Source of the DNA: a virus
IMG/VR virus record: IMGVR_UViG_3300028394_000273
Location: 1 to 26,940 of that record
DNA length: 26,940 nt
Strand: one strand, 5' to 3'
The notes under the pieces were generated by a model. The model saw only the letters and a list, made by a program, of their open reading frames with translations. It made no database searches and was not told the DNA's origin. The translations under genes were made by a program, and so were the position numbers. Of the stretch, positions 13,446-20,339 are shown piece after piece (the stretch's first letter is position 1; every line of letters starts with the position of its first letter).

Positions 13446-14168
13446 TTAAGTCCTTTGTTTAAGAATTTTGGCAGTTTCCTGCATCAGCCCGTCACCATGA
13501 AATATAACCTCTGCGTCTTGAGTCTCCAAGAACTTTTCCATCTCTATCGCAGCTTGCACCATTTGCTTAGTGGTTTGGAATGTCCTCTCACCCGCTTGGA
13601 CTAGGATTTTTTCCTGTTCCTTGCCCAAATGTTCCCCCGCGTGTCTGCTCTCTGTAAAACTGTTATCCATACCAAAGATATGGAACTTTCTGTACCCAAG
13701 AGCTGCGCTCACATTCATCGCCCTCATACCTACTGATGACCCACCACCGATCAGGCTCTCCATCCCCTCTGGATGTTTGTCTGCTACCCACGCCACAGTC
13801 TCAAAGTCATCCCCGTTGACCAGATGCCATATCTTGACCTGATGCCTCTTTAAAGCCTCAAAATAGGTCGGATGGCATACAGATGCCAATAGGTACTTTG
13901 TAGCCTTCTGGGGCTTCTTTAGCATCCTAGCCTTATGTTCTCTAGGGTCGCAGTCAATGTGCCAATCAGGTGTTATCCCCTTGTCCACTAAGAAGTCGTG
14001 CGCCCCTGATACTGTGACCATTGGGCGTTTGATGGTTTTCCAAGTGTCTTTTAGGGATGGGCCATAACAGACGATAGACACCCACCGATCATTGAATTTG
14101 TCTCGCTTTTTCAACAATGGGAGGTGTAGCGACTTCTCCATCTGCTTATGCCTTTCGGCATTGGTCAT
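13446..14168 (-). CDS. DUF115 / MptE-like protein (second copy)
   Basis: A 240-residue protein with the motifs of the DUF115 (MptE-like) fold: CYGPSLKDTW, IDCDPREHKARM, LIGGGSSVGMRAMNVSAALG and HIFGMDNSF. These line up with the motifs of the N-terminal domain of the fused protein encoded at 14611-16233, so the two are paralogous domains. Known members include archaeal MptE (a pterin pyrophosphokinase) and the Maf flagellin glycosylation factors of bacteria; the phage proteins may act on sugar nucleotides or glycans. I moved the start from 14183 to the ATG at 14168, which overlaps the methyltransferase stop as ATGA and has AAGG upstream. Confidence 0.75.
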   Translation of the reverse strand: MTNAERHKQMEKSLHLPLLKKRDKFNDRWVSIVCYGPSLKDTWKTIKRPMVTVSGAHDFLVDKGITPDWHIDCDPREHKARMLKKPQKATKYLLASVCHPTYFEALKRHQVKIWHLVNGDDFETVAWVADKHPEGMESLIGGGSSVGMRAMNVSAALGYRKFHIFGMDNSFTESRHAGEHLGKEQEKILVQAGERTFQTTKQMVQAAIEMEKFLETQDAEVIFHGDGLMQETAKILKQRT

Positions 14169-14767
14169 AACGCCTTTAAGCATTCAACCCTCATATCTCT
14201 AAATGGGAAATGGTAGTTTGGCTCACAGAACTTGATCTCTGTCATGCCTACCGATTCAAGCATATTTCTTAATGGATTTTGAAACCAACCCCATTTGTGG
14301 CACATTGCCTCGCTTTTGTGCTTGGGGTCACCATATAACGCCCACATGGTCATAAAGGGCTGTAATGGCTCTTTGCTATGGACGCAGTTGGTTACATAGG
14401 CAAACACCTTATCCATGCAAGGCATTTCGAGAATCATCTTACCGCCTGGCTTTAGGATTCGTTTCCACTCTGTCAGCACATCAGCGACTTCCCACTCGTA
14501 GAAGTGCTCTAGCACATGGATAGCTGCCACCGCATCCGCGCTGTCTGAGGCAATTTCTAGTTTTCTAAGGTCGCACTTGATGTCGGAAATATCTGAGTGC
14601 AGATCGACATTTATCCATCCGTCCCATTTTTTATTACCGCATCCGAGGTTGTACGCAGTTTCGTAAGTGTCTTCCACTTGTCGATCAGTATTCTTGGCGT
14701 AAATTCGTCCGTTACGAACTTCTGCGCCTTGGATATTAGGGAGTTGATGTCCTGTGTCTGTGTCCAT
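14165..14767 (-). CDS. class I SAM-dependent methyltransferase
   Basis: A 200-residue enzyme of the Methyltransf_11 type. Motif I is YNLGCGNKKWDGWINVD (Leu41-Gly44 start the SAM loop), an acidic residue follows at the end of strand 2 (Asp55), then AAIHVLEHFYEWE and WKRILKPGGKMILEMP (motifs II/III). L-G-C-G-x-x-x-x-x-G-W-x-N-x-D is common in enzymes of polysaccharide and glycan clusters. The start at 14767 has AAGGA five bases upstream, and the SAM loop itself lies inside the region shared with the glycosyltransferase gene, so the 157-base overlap is real. Substrate unknown; a glycan is likely given the neighbours. Confidence 0.85.
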   Translation of the reverse strand: MDTDTGHQLPNIQGAEVRNGRIYAKNTDRQVEDTYETAYNLGCGNKKWDGWINVDLHSDISDIKCDLRKLEIASDSADAVAAIHVLEHFYEWEVADVLTEWKRILKPGGKMILEMPCMDKVFAYVTNCVHSKEPLQPFMTMWALYGDPKHKSEAMCHKWGWFQNPLRNMLESVGMTEIKFCEPNYHFPFRDMRVECLKAL

Positions 14768-16233
14768 TTAATTCCTTCTAAGATGTTGCCTACATAAATA
14801 TGGGGTATTCCAAGGTCTCTCTCGCTGACCACAAAACACCCTTGTCGGATTGCCTCTACTGCCCTGTTGGGACTCTTATATTCTGCGGTTGCAGGCATTA
14901 AGACAATATCTGCTCTCGCAAATTCTTTTAGCATGGTCTCATGCGACCAAGGAATAGCACCGCCAAAGTTGGACACCACCCGTAAGTTGTAGCCCTCTAG
15001 GTCTGGCAATATGCGCTCTAAACTGTGTTTGTTGACTGCGTGACCATACCAAAGGAGGTTTAGCCCGTTGTAGTGCGGTTTGGCTTCTGGGTACTCGTAA
15101 GGGTCACCAATCACAGTAGCGTCCCTTCCGTGTTCCTTGATGATCTTTGCCATTGTCTCTGTTGGGCAAGTCACAGCATCCGCAAGTCTCAATGCCTCTT
15201 TGTAGTGAACCCAATCAAAATGGTCATCACAGAAATCCACGATCACCCATGCACCTCGAGCCTTGGCTCTCGCCATCTCCATCAGTTCATTGGCTTGTGG
15301 TTTGGCAAATATGAGGGTATCGGCAGTAAAGTCGTTGAGGCTTGCCCACCCTTCGCTCACGATCTTGGCTCTGTACCGCCAACTAGCGGAAGTTTTGTCA
15401 CCAAAGTGGATAAATGAAACCCTGTCGTTTGGCTCTTGTTTGTTGTCAATCAAGGCTTGCAGCTCGATTCCGTTCTGCTCTCTCTTCTTGATGATCGCTT
15501 GAATCAGCCCATGCCCAAACCCGTAGTAGTGGGAATCAGGTAGGTAGTCGTAGTAAGTTTGGAAGTGTTCGGCTTGCAGAGCCATAGCTGCGTTGCAGTA
15601 GAAAGTCTCTCCGTCTTGCTCTATTCTGACCTCAGTCAGTTGATCGCCCTCTTTAAGACCCGAGCCATTGATTCTTAGCGTATCGCCTGTTAAACAAGAA
15701 TCAAACCCAAATAGAGCAAAGTGTCTCCATCCGAGCACATAGAAAAGGGAAATAGCCCGTAATCCCGAGGTAGTCCCTCCCCCGATCAGTAGACTGTTTT
15801 TAGGTCTGTCTTGACCCTTCATCACATAGGGATGCCAGATCGTGACTTTATGCCCCTTTAGGTTGTCAAACATAGCCTTGTGGCATTGAGAGGCAATCAT
15901 GTATTCCACGCCTACATTGGGCTTGTGGAACGATATTCTGTGCTCTTGGGGGTCTATTGCTAGGGCGTAGTCTGGTATCACCCCGTTGTCTATCAACCAA
16001 TCGTGTGCGTCTTTAATTGCAACGATTAGAGTTGTTTTGGACATCTCTCTAATGACATCTATTTGCCCCGCCACGCTCGGCCCACTCGCCACTAGCATGA
16101 TCACCCCGTTTTTGGGGGATTCCTGTTTCGTCACTTGGGGGTAGCCACGCGCTACCGCACTCTCCATGTTTTGAAACAAAGTCTCATCGTCAGCAACACA
16201 CTTACCGACAATCTTTAGGGGAACAAATGTCAT
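14611..16233 (-). CDS. fusion of DUF115/MptE-like domain and GT-B glycosyltransferase
   Basis: A 540-residue two-domain protein. Residues about 40-260 are DUF115-like: VASGPSVAG (48-56), AIDPQEHRISF, LLIGGGTTSGLRA (148-160) and FGFDSC (175-180). Residues about 270-525 form a GT-B-like domain: VSFIHFGDKTSASWRY, LLWYGHAVNKHSLERI (393-408), then ADIVLMPAT and SPNRAVEAIRQGCFVVSE (454-471), the usual donor-binding segment of GT4-type enzymes, and FTPRILIDKW near the end. It probably builds or transfers a sugar; acceptor unknown. Its last 157 bases also encode the start of the methyltransferase. A hairpin covers the region of its ribosome site. Confidence 0.8.
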   Translation of the reverse strand: MTFVPLKIVGKCVADDETLFQNMESAVARGYPQVTKQESPKNGVIMLVASGPSVAGQIDVIREMSKTTLIVAIKDAHDWLIDNGVIPDYALAIDPQEHRISFHKPNVGVEYMIASQCHKAMFDNLKGHKVTIWHPYVMKGQDRPKNSLLIGGGTTSGLRAISLFYVLGWRHFALFGFDSCLTGDTLRINGSGLKEGDQLTEVRIEQDGETFYCNAAMALQAEHFQTYYDYLPDSHYYGFGHGLIQAIIKKREQNGIELQALIDNKQEPNDRVSFIHFGDKTSASWRYRAKIVSEGWASLNDFTADTLIFAKPQANELMEMARAKARGAWVIVDFCDDHFDWVHYKEALRLADAVTCPTETMAKIIKEHGRDATVIGDPYEYPEAKPHYNGLNLLWYGHAVNKHSLERILPDLEGYNLRVVSNFGGAIPWSHETMLKEFARADIVLMPATAEYKSPNRAVEAIRQGCFVVSERDLGIPHIYVGNILEGIKWTQTQDINSLISKAQKFVTDEFTPRILIDKWKTLTKLRTTSDAVIKNGTDG

Positions 16234-16242
16234 TAGAAAGCC

Positions 16243-16261
16243 CTCTCCTTTTTGGGGAGAG
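16243..16261 (-). promoter_or_regulatory. hairpin overlapping the ribosome site of the DUF115-GT gene
   Basis: The 39-base gap 16234-16272 is the largest noncoding stretch in the late unit. On the - strand it reads CTCTCC, a seven-base CCAAAAA loop, then GGAGAG. The GGAG that could serve as Shine-Dalgarno for the ATG at 16233 is in the 3' arm; an alternative GAGGG partly outside the stem also exists. There is no U-run after the stem on either strand, so it is not a classical terminator. It could reduce translation of the enzyme gene relative to the capsid genes or stabilise the upstream mRNA end. Confidence 0.4.
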
Positions 16262-16272
16262 AGCGTCCGCTT

Positions 16273-16806
16273 TTAGACTGGGTTAGAAGTCATCAAGCCT
16301 GCATTGTTTACTACGCAGAAAGGCGCAGATGCAGAAGTGGCAGATGTATTAGCCACGATACCTTGGATGTAACCAGCCGACACAGTTGCATCGTCCAATT
16401 TACCCGCAGTAGCGGTGGTATACAAAGGCACTTTAGGTTGGCAAGCAATCAACAAGTTAACTTGCAACACTCCGTTAATACCAATCCAACCATAGTAGGA
16501 AGAAGCGATAGCGGTTTGTGCAAAGCCAACCATGTTGTAACCCAATGCCGCAGCGTTGGTCGTTGTGACAGGCACAGCGCGGAGAACAGGAGTCAAACTC
16601 GCTGAATCTGCGTATGTGCTCATGATCACAGCGTCAAACTGGTTAATGGTGGACTCTGCGCGAGCAAAGACATAGACACCATTGTTGGTTGTGTTTACGC
16701 GAGTGCCTGGTGTGACAGGAAATAGCGTAGTAGAGCCTGCGGAGGTTGACGCATAGGTTGCGGTCAAGTCAACGCCAATTTTTCCATCGGTGATGTAATC
16801 AGCCAT
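16273..16806 (-). CDS. capsid-associated (decoration-like) protein
   Basis: A 177-residue beta-rich protein with many Thr/Ser/Ala residues, for example TTLFPVTPGTRVNTTNNGVY and SSYYGWIGINGVLQVNLL, and no helix-rich region. It begins five bases after the major capsid gene and has a composition typical of head decoration or fibre proteins encoded directly downstream of capsid genes; the V-x-A-R-A-E-S-x-I-x-x-F-D-A-V turn resembles DUF2190-type decoration proteins only loosely. It is probably a structural protein bound to the shell. Confidence 0.55.
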   Translation of the reverse strand: MADYITDGKIGVDLTATYASTSAGSTTLFPVTPGTRVNTTNNGVYVFARAESTINQFDAVIMSTYADSASLTPVLRAVPVTTTNAAALGYNMVGFAQTAIASSYYGWIGINGVLQVNLLIACQPKVPLYTTATAGKLDDATVSAGYIQGIVANTSATSASAPFCVVNNAGLMTSNPV

Positions 16807-16811
16807 GATTT

Positions 16812-17792
16812 TTACTCCGTCATAATGCCTTGGAACTGGAGTCCCGAGGCTGTCATGTTACCCGCCCATCCAATCAAGCGCACAATCGCGTCTTGGTTGG
16901 TACTCATACGCTCATCGCCTATTGGGACGAAGTTGCGGTTTGCGTGAGGACGGAAGAAGATGTATTTCGTGTTAAGGAAATAACCAGTAGATGCGGGGAT
17001 ATTTCCACCGATACCACCATCAAGAACCACATCTGCGTTCATATACTTAGAGGCAACAAAGCCGAGTTCGGCCATTTTGCTTGAGCCAGGGAAACGCTGA
17101 ATGTTCTGTAAAGAAGCCATGAAGAATGACCACAAGTTGTTATCCAACAAGATCAAGTCCACAACATCTGAACCGCGAGAGGTCTTGGCATACAAACGAT
17201 TGAAACCAGTTTGAATGTTAGACGCGCTTGCGCTTACACCGAGGTCGCTAGAGAAGTCAAAGGTCTGGTTTTGCCAGAAAGACCAAGTAGCACGATCAAT
17301 ACCGCCAACAACACCAGTAGATGGTGATGCGACAACCATTGCCTGCAAGCCTGTGATCTGCTTACCATTGTTCGCTGTTCCGTCCGAGTAAATACCCGTA
17401 GAGATCAAGTTCTCAATAGAAGCCTCTGCTACATCTAAACGGGCATCAAACAAATCAATGATCTGCTCTTCGCCTGAGTTTTGCAACATCTCAAGTCCGT
17501 TAATGGTAACTGCCACGGCAGCTTGCTTAATCGGGAACTGAGCCGCGCTGATCACATCCGCAGGGGATATGTTCAACACTTCAGCACCAGAGTAATACAT
17601 GGCTGTGGAGTTTGCTTGGAATGACAATTCTTGCAGAATAGTCGAACCACCCGTGAAAGGCTTGTAACGGCCTTTCTCTCTCAGACGGGTTAACAACGCA
17701 TTGTTTTTAGTCACGTTGTCGGCAACGATGCCAGAACGCGACTCAATGGTGGTTGCTAATACATCTGAGTAATTACTATTGGCGTATGCCAT
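16812..17792 (-). CDS. major capsid protein
   Basis: A 326-residue protein directly downstream of the scaffold gene. The N-terminal part contains VADNVTKNNALLTRLREKGR and PFTGGSTILQELSF, followed by a helical spine-like region (EEQIIDLFDARLDVAEASIE) and a C-terminal beta region (KYIFFRPHANRNFVPIGDER, ending SGLQFQGIMTE). Tracts of this sort are found in HK97-fold coat proteins of short-tailed phages. Ribosome site AAGGGGAA lies just upstream of the ATG. Several hundred copies would form the shell. Size and place fit; there is no N-terminal prodomain of the HK97 gp5 type. Confidence 0.82.
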   Translation of the reverse strand: MAYANSNYSDVLATTIESRSGIVADNVTKNNALLTRLREKGRYKPFTGGSTILQELSFQANSTAMYYSGAEVLNISPADVISAAQFPIKQAAVAVTINGLEMLQNSGEEQIIDLFDARLDVAEASIENLISTGIYSDGTANNGKQITGLQAMVVASPSTGVVGGIDRATWSFWQNQTFDFSSDLGVSASASNIQTGFNRLYAKTSRGSDVVDLILLDNNLWSFFMASLQNIQRFPGSSKMAELGFVASKYMNADVVLDGGIGGNIPASTGYFLNTKYIFFRPHANRNFVPIGDERMSTNQDAIVRLIGWAGNMTASGLQFQGIMTE

Positions 17793-17803
17793 AAGAATTC
17801 CCC

Positions 17804-18844
17804 TTAATAATTTGCAGTTCGTAATGCGTTAGCAATTACAGCCCTGCGGTCAGTTTGATTTAATGCGGTAGTCAAACCCGCGCTTGGTGCGCCTTTGATC
17901 TGAACTGCCGCAGCTTTTGCTCTCTGGGCTTGATTCTGGGCTTGCAAGTTTTGTTGCTGTTGAGCAAACATCTGTTGCGAAATCGCAGGGTCTAACCGAA
18001 TGGCCGTGTCATATGCTAATTGCAATTTCTCGCGCTCAGACATAAGACTCGTGTCCCCGAGAATGTGCGGTGCTTGGAGAAGCGACAACATTCTGTCTTG
18101 GACTGCCTCGAAATGTGCATTCGCAGGGTCAGCCGCGAACTGCTGGATTACCGAGAGTGCTCGGCTTTCATTCTGTTTCTGCGCCTCATACTGGCTCTGC
18201 GTGATGTGCTGAGTCAGTTGTTGAACTTGTTGCGCGAGTTGATTGTAGTGATTATCTTGTGGTTGTGGTTGCCCGTTAAAGTGGGATGCGACCTGATCTA
18301 GCGGTATTTGGAACTGCTGAATCATCTGCGCCACGGCTTGAGACTTCTGTTGTGGCGTTCCTGTGCGTAGGAGGGCTGCGGTCTGTAAGAGTGGCGCAAT
18401 AGCCGTTGCAGGCGTTGCGTTCTCGTTTCTTAGCATCCACTCATAGGGTTGGAAAAGGTCTGTAATCTGCTTTGCCTCGGCATCCCGACTTTTGTATGTG
18501 TTGATGCCACGCTCAAAGTCTGCCTCTCTCTGTGCTATTGCTTGGCGTAACTCGGGAGGGGCTTTCTCCCAATGTGCCTTCATCTCTAACTTGAGAGACT
18601 TTGGCATATCAGGGGCTTGAACAGCAGGCTTATCAGTCTGCTTGCTCTCAGGTGTAGGGAATTTGGGGGCTTTCTCTGCCCTAGCCTCTTTAGGCTCTTT
18701 GGTGTCTTTTTTGAGTGCCTCGCGGATTACCTCTGCTCGACTGAGAGGCTCTGCCTTGGTCTCAACCGCTACCGATTCGGTCTTAATTTCTGCTTCTGGG
18801 GGAGTTGGGTCAATCGTGTCGGGTGCGACAACTTCGTTTTCCAT
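17804..18844 (-). CDS. capsid scaffolding protein
   Basis: A 346-residue protein with an acidic, Pro/Glu-rich disordered N-terminus (ENEVVAPDTIDPTPPEAEIK), a helical middle with a conserved-looking HWEKAPPELRQAIAQREADF element, and Gln-rich coiled coils toward the end (LAQQVQQLTQHITQSQYEAQ; QQMFAQQQQNLQAQNQAQRA). Low complexity, high charge and Gln content and placement just before the capsid gene are the hallmarks of phage scaffolds, which guide procapsid assembly and then leave or are degraded. No protease domain was seen. Confidence 0.78.
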   Translation of the reverse strand: MENEVVAPDTIDPTPPEAEIKTESVAVETKAEPLSRAEVIREALKKDTKEPKEARAEKAPKFPTPESKQTDKPAVQAPDMPKSLKLEMKAHWEKAPPELRQAIAQREADFERGINTYKSRDAEAKQITDLFQPYEWMLRNENATPATAIAPLLQTAALLRTGTPQQKSQAVAQMIQQFQIPLDQVASHFNGQPQPQDNHYNQLAQQVQQLTQHITQSQYEAQKQNESRALSVIQQFAADPANAHFEAVQDRMLSLLQAPHILGDTSLMSEREKLQLAYDTAIRLDPAISQQMFAQQQQNLQAQNQAQRAKAAAVQIKGAPSAGLTTALNQTDRRAVIANALRTANY

Positions 18845-19267
18845 TTATCTCATCCTTTTCATTTGGTCTAAAGTCAACTTAATCATTTCTTTGCGCTCTG
18901 GCATGGGTCGATTATGCAACCGATTCGCCATCTCTACATTTAGGTTAGACATTTTCATGGGTGCTATCGGTGCGCCTGGTCGGTCAAACTCTTGCACCAT
19001 CGCCACTTGCCCACGAAGACGCTCGTTGTGAGCCGCCTTCTTTTTGTTCCACTCTTGTTGAGCATATTTGACATCAGAATGCCCCATCTCGATGGAGTCT
19101 GTGCGCTTTAGGTGCTCACGCCATTGGGCGCGTCCCTCAATCATCACCCCGTCAGGAGACATGAAAGGGGCTATATCGCCCATTACAGAATATCGCTCAT
19201 TAGGTGGGCCGAGGTGCTTTTCGTAAGGCTCTGACCCGTCAGATGGAAATACCCAAGTTTGTCTCAC
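18845..19267 (-). CDS. conserved phage protein near portal, unknown (140 aa)
   Basis: A 140-residue protein that opens MRQTWVFPSDGSEPYEKHLG, then VMGDIAPFMSPDGVMIEGRA and QWREHLKRTDSIEMGH, followed by a basic helical half. This arrangement (a T-W-V-x-P-S-D-G lead, a MGDIxPF turn, a G-R-A/S-x-x-R-E-H-L-K core) recurs in small proteins encoded beside the portal gene in many podovirus-type phages. Its role is not known to me. It overlaps the upstream gene as ATGA and abuts the scaffold gene. Confidence 0.65.
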   Translation of the reverse strand: MRQTWVFPSDGSEPYEKHLGPPNERYSVMGDIAPFMSPDGVMIEGRAQWREHLKRTDSIEMGHSDVKYAQQEWNKKKAAHNERLRGQVAMVQEFDRPGAPIAPMKMSNLNVEMANRLHNRPMPERKEMIKLTLDQMKRMR

Positions 19268-19626
19268 ATCATCTCCAATATCATTGCAATGTCTTCTTCA
19301 TCTCGCTTAAGTCTAACCTTATTTTCTAAGTTTTTGACCTTTTGCATCAAAGAATCATAATCAATTTGTTTTCTGACTGCAATATTTATTGTTTGCTCGG
19401 GCGCAGATGTAATCTCTTCCCTCACCTCTGGCGGTAAACCAAACAAAGCCTCTTTGAGTTTCTGCTTTCTCTGAGCCTCTAGTTTGCGGTCTTTTGCCCA
19501 CTCAGCATCGCGCTTTTTCTCGTCAAATCCAAAGTGTCCACCAATCGGTAGTGCTGTTGGAATAGGTGTAGCTGCGCTTGGAACGCTTGCAAATGGCGTT
19601 TGACTAAATGCCGATATGCCAAACAT
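19264..19626 (-). CDS. conserved phage protein, unknown (120 aa)
   Basis: Starts MFGISAFSQTPFASV, a hydrophobic, Pro/Ser-rich lead without a typical signal-peptide charge pattern, and continues with a basic helix (RDAEWAKDRKLEAQRKQKLK) and a C-terminal coiled coil (DSLMQKVKNLENKVRLKRDE). A GTG at 19629 is in frame, but the ATG at 19626 overlaps the preceding stop as TGATG, so I prefer it. Proteins with the MFGISAFSQ-type start occur in the structural regions of aquatic phages. Function unknown; probably a minor virion or assembly protein. Confidence 0.6.
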   Translation of the reverse strand: MFGISAFSQTPFASVPSAATPIPTALPIGGHFGFDEKKRDAEWAKDRKLEAQRKQKLKEALFGLPPEVREEITSAPEQTINIAVRKQIDYDSLMQKVKNLENKVRLKRDEEDIAMILEMM

Positions 19627-20339
19627 CACTCACCCCACTTAGCTGCTAGTCCGTCTGCGTAGGTCTTGTTAACAATATCAGTCCCACCGCTAGGGGCTGT
19701 TGATACTGTTCCTGTCGTTGCGCTTATGTTTAAAAAAGTGCCGTTTCTAGCCGTTGTTGCACCTATCGTCATGTTGTTGATCGTTCCTACATTTGTAGGG
19801 GCAACCTCGATTGAGCCCGTACCAGTAGGCTTGATGTGGACATGACCCGTACCCGTAGGGCTAATGTCAATTTGAGCATTAGAGCCGTTTAGGTTGGTCG
19901 ATACATTTAGAGAGATGTTGTCACCACCGCCCCCACCCATGCTGATCTGGGTTGTGCCTGCGGAGTTCTTGAGGGATAAACCGCCCGAGTTAGTGGCTTG
20001 GACTGTCGGTGTAGTAAGTTTGGTTAAGGTTACATCTGTGCCACTTGTTACCGCAACGCTTGCAGGCAAGGTTACAAATACATCCTTAGTTCCTGTCGCA
20101 AGATCAAGTTTTGAGCCTGTGGAGGAGGAAATTACAGTAGTTCTCGCTAGAGTTCCCCCGTAATAAGTCCCAATCCCTACCTCCCATTGAGCACCGCCTG
20201 CAATCGTGTAATAGGTCGTGTTGTTGTTACCAATGACCTCAAATGACTGATAACCCTCTACCGACCCGTCTAGAGTGATTGTTCCCGTTCCTGTGGAAGT
20301 GGTGGTTTGTCTTACCCGATCAGCAAGGACTAGGCTCAT
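19626..20339 (-). CDS. fibre-like structural protein next to portal
   Basis: A 237-residue beta-rich protein (LVLADRVRQTTTSTGTGTIT; SFEVIGNNNTTYYTIAGGAQ), then a Thr/Gly/Ser-rich shaft with repeated PTGTG steps (SPTGTGHVHIKPTGTGSIEV) and a final INNMTIGATTARNGTF segment of the type seen in fibre trimers, ending with a short NKTYADGLAAKWGE helix. It looks like a small fibre or a fibre adaptor. There is no S74 domain. Its location between portal and scaffold, far from the main tail-fibre gene, is unusual; it may be a head fibre or neck protein. It overlaps the portal gene as ATGA. Confidence 0.65.
   Translation of the reverse strand: MSLVLADRVRQTTTSTGTGTITLDGSVEGYQSFEVIGNNNTTYYTIAGGAQWEVGIGTYYGGTLARTTVISSSTGSKLDLATGTKDVFVTLPASVAVTSGTDVTLTKLTTPTVQATNSGGLSLKNSAGTTQISMGGGGGDNISLNVSTNLNGSNAQIDISPTGTGHVHIKPTGTGSIEVAPTNVGTINNMTIGATTARNGTFLNISATTGTVSTAPSGGTDIVNKTYADGLAAKWGE

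Noticed and set aside
12963-13604. 213-codon + strand open frame
   Set aside because: It lies antisense across two real - strand genes, spans their junction, has no ribosome site and its product is low in recognisable structure; a codon-composition shadow.
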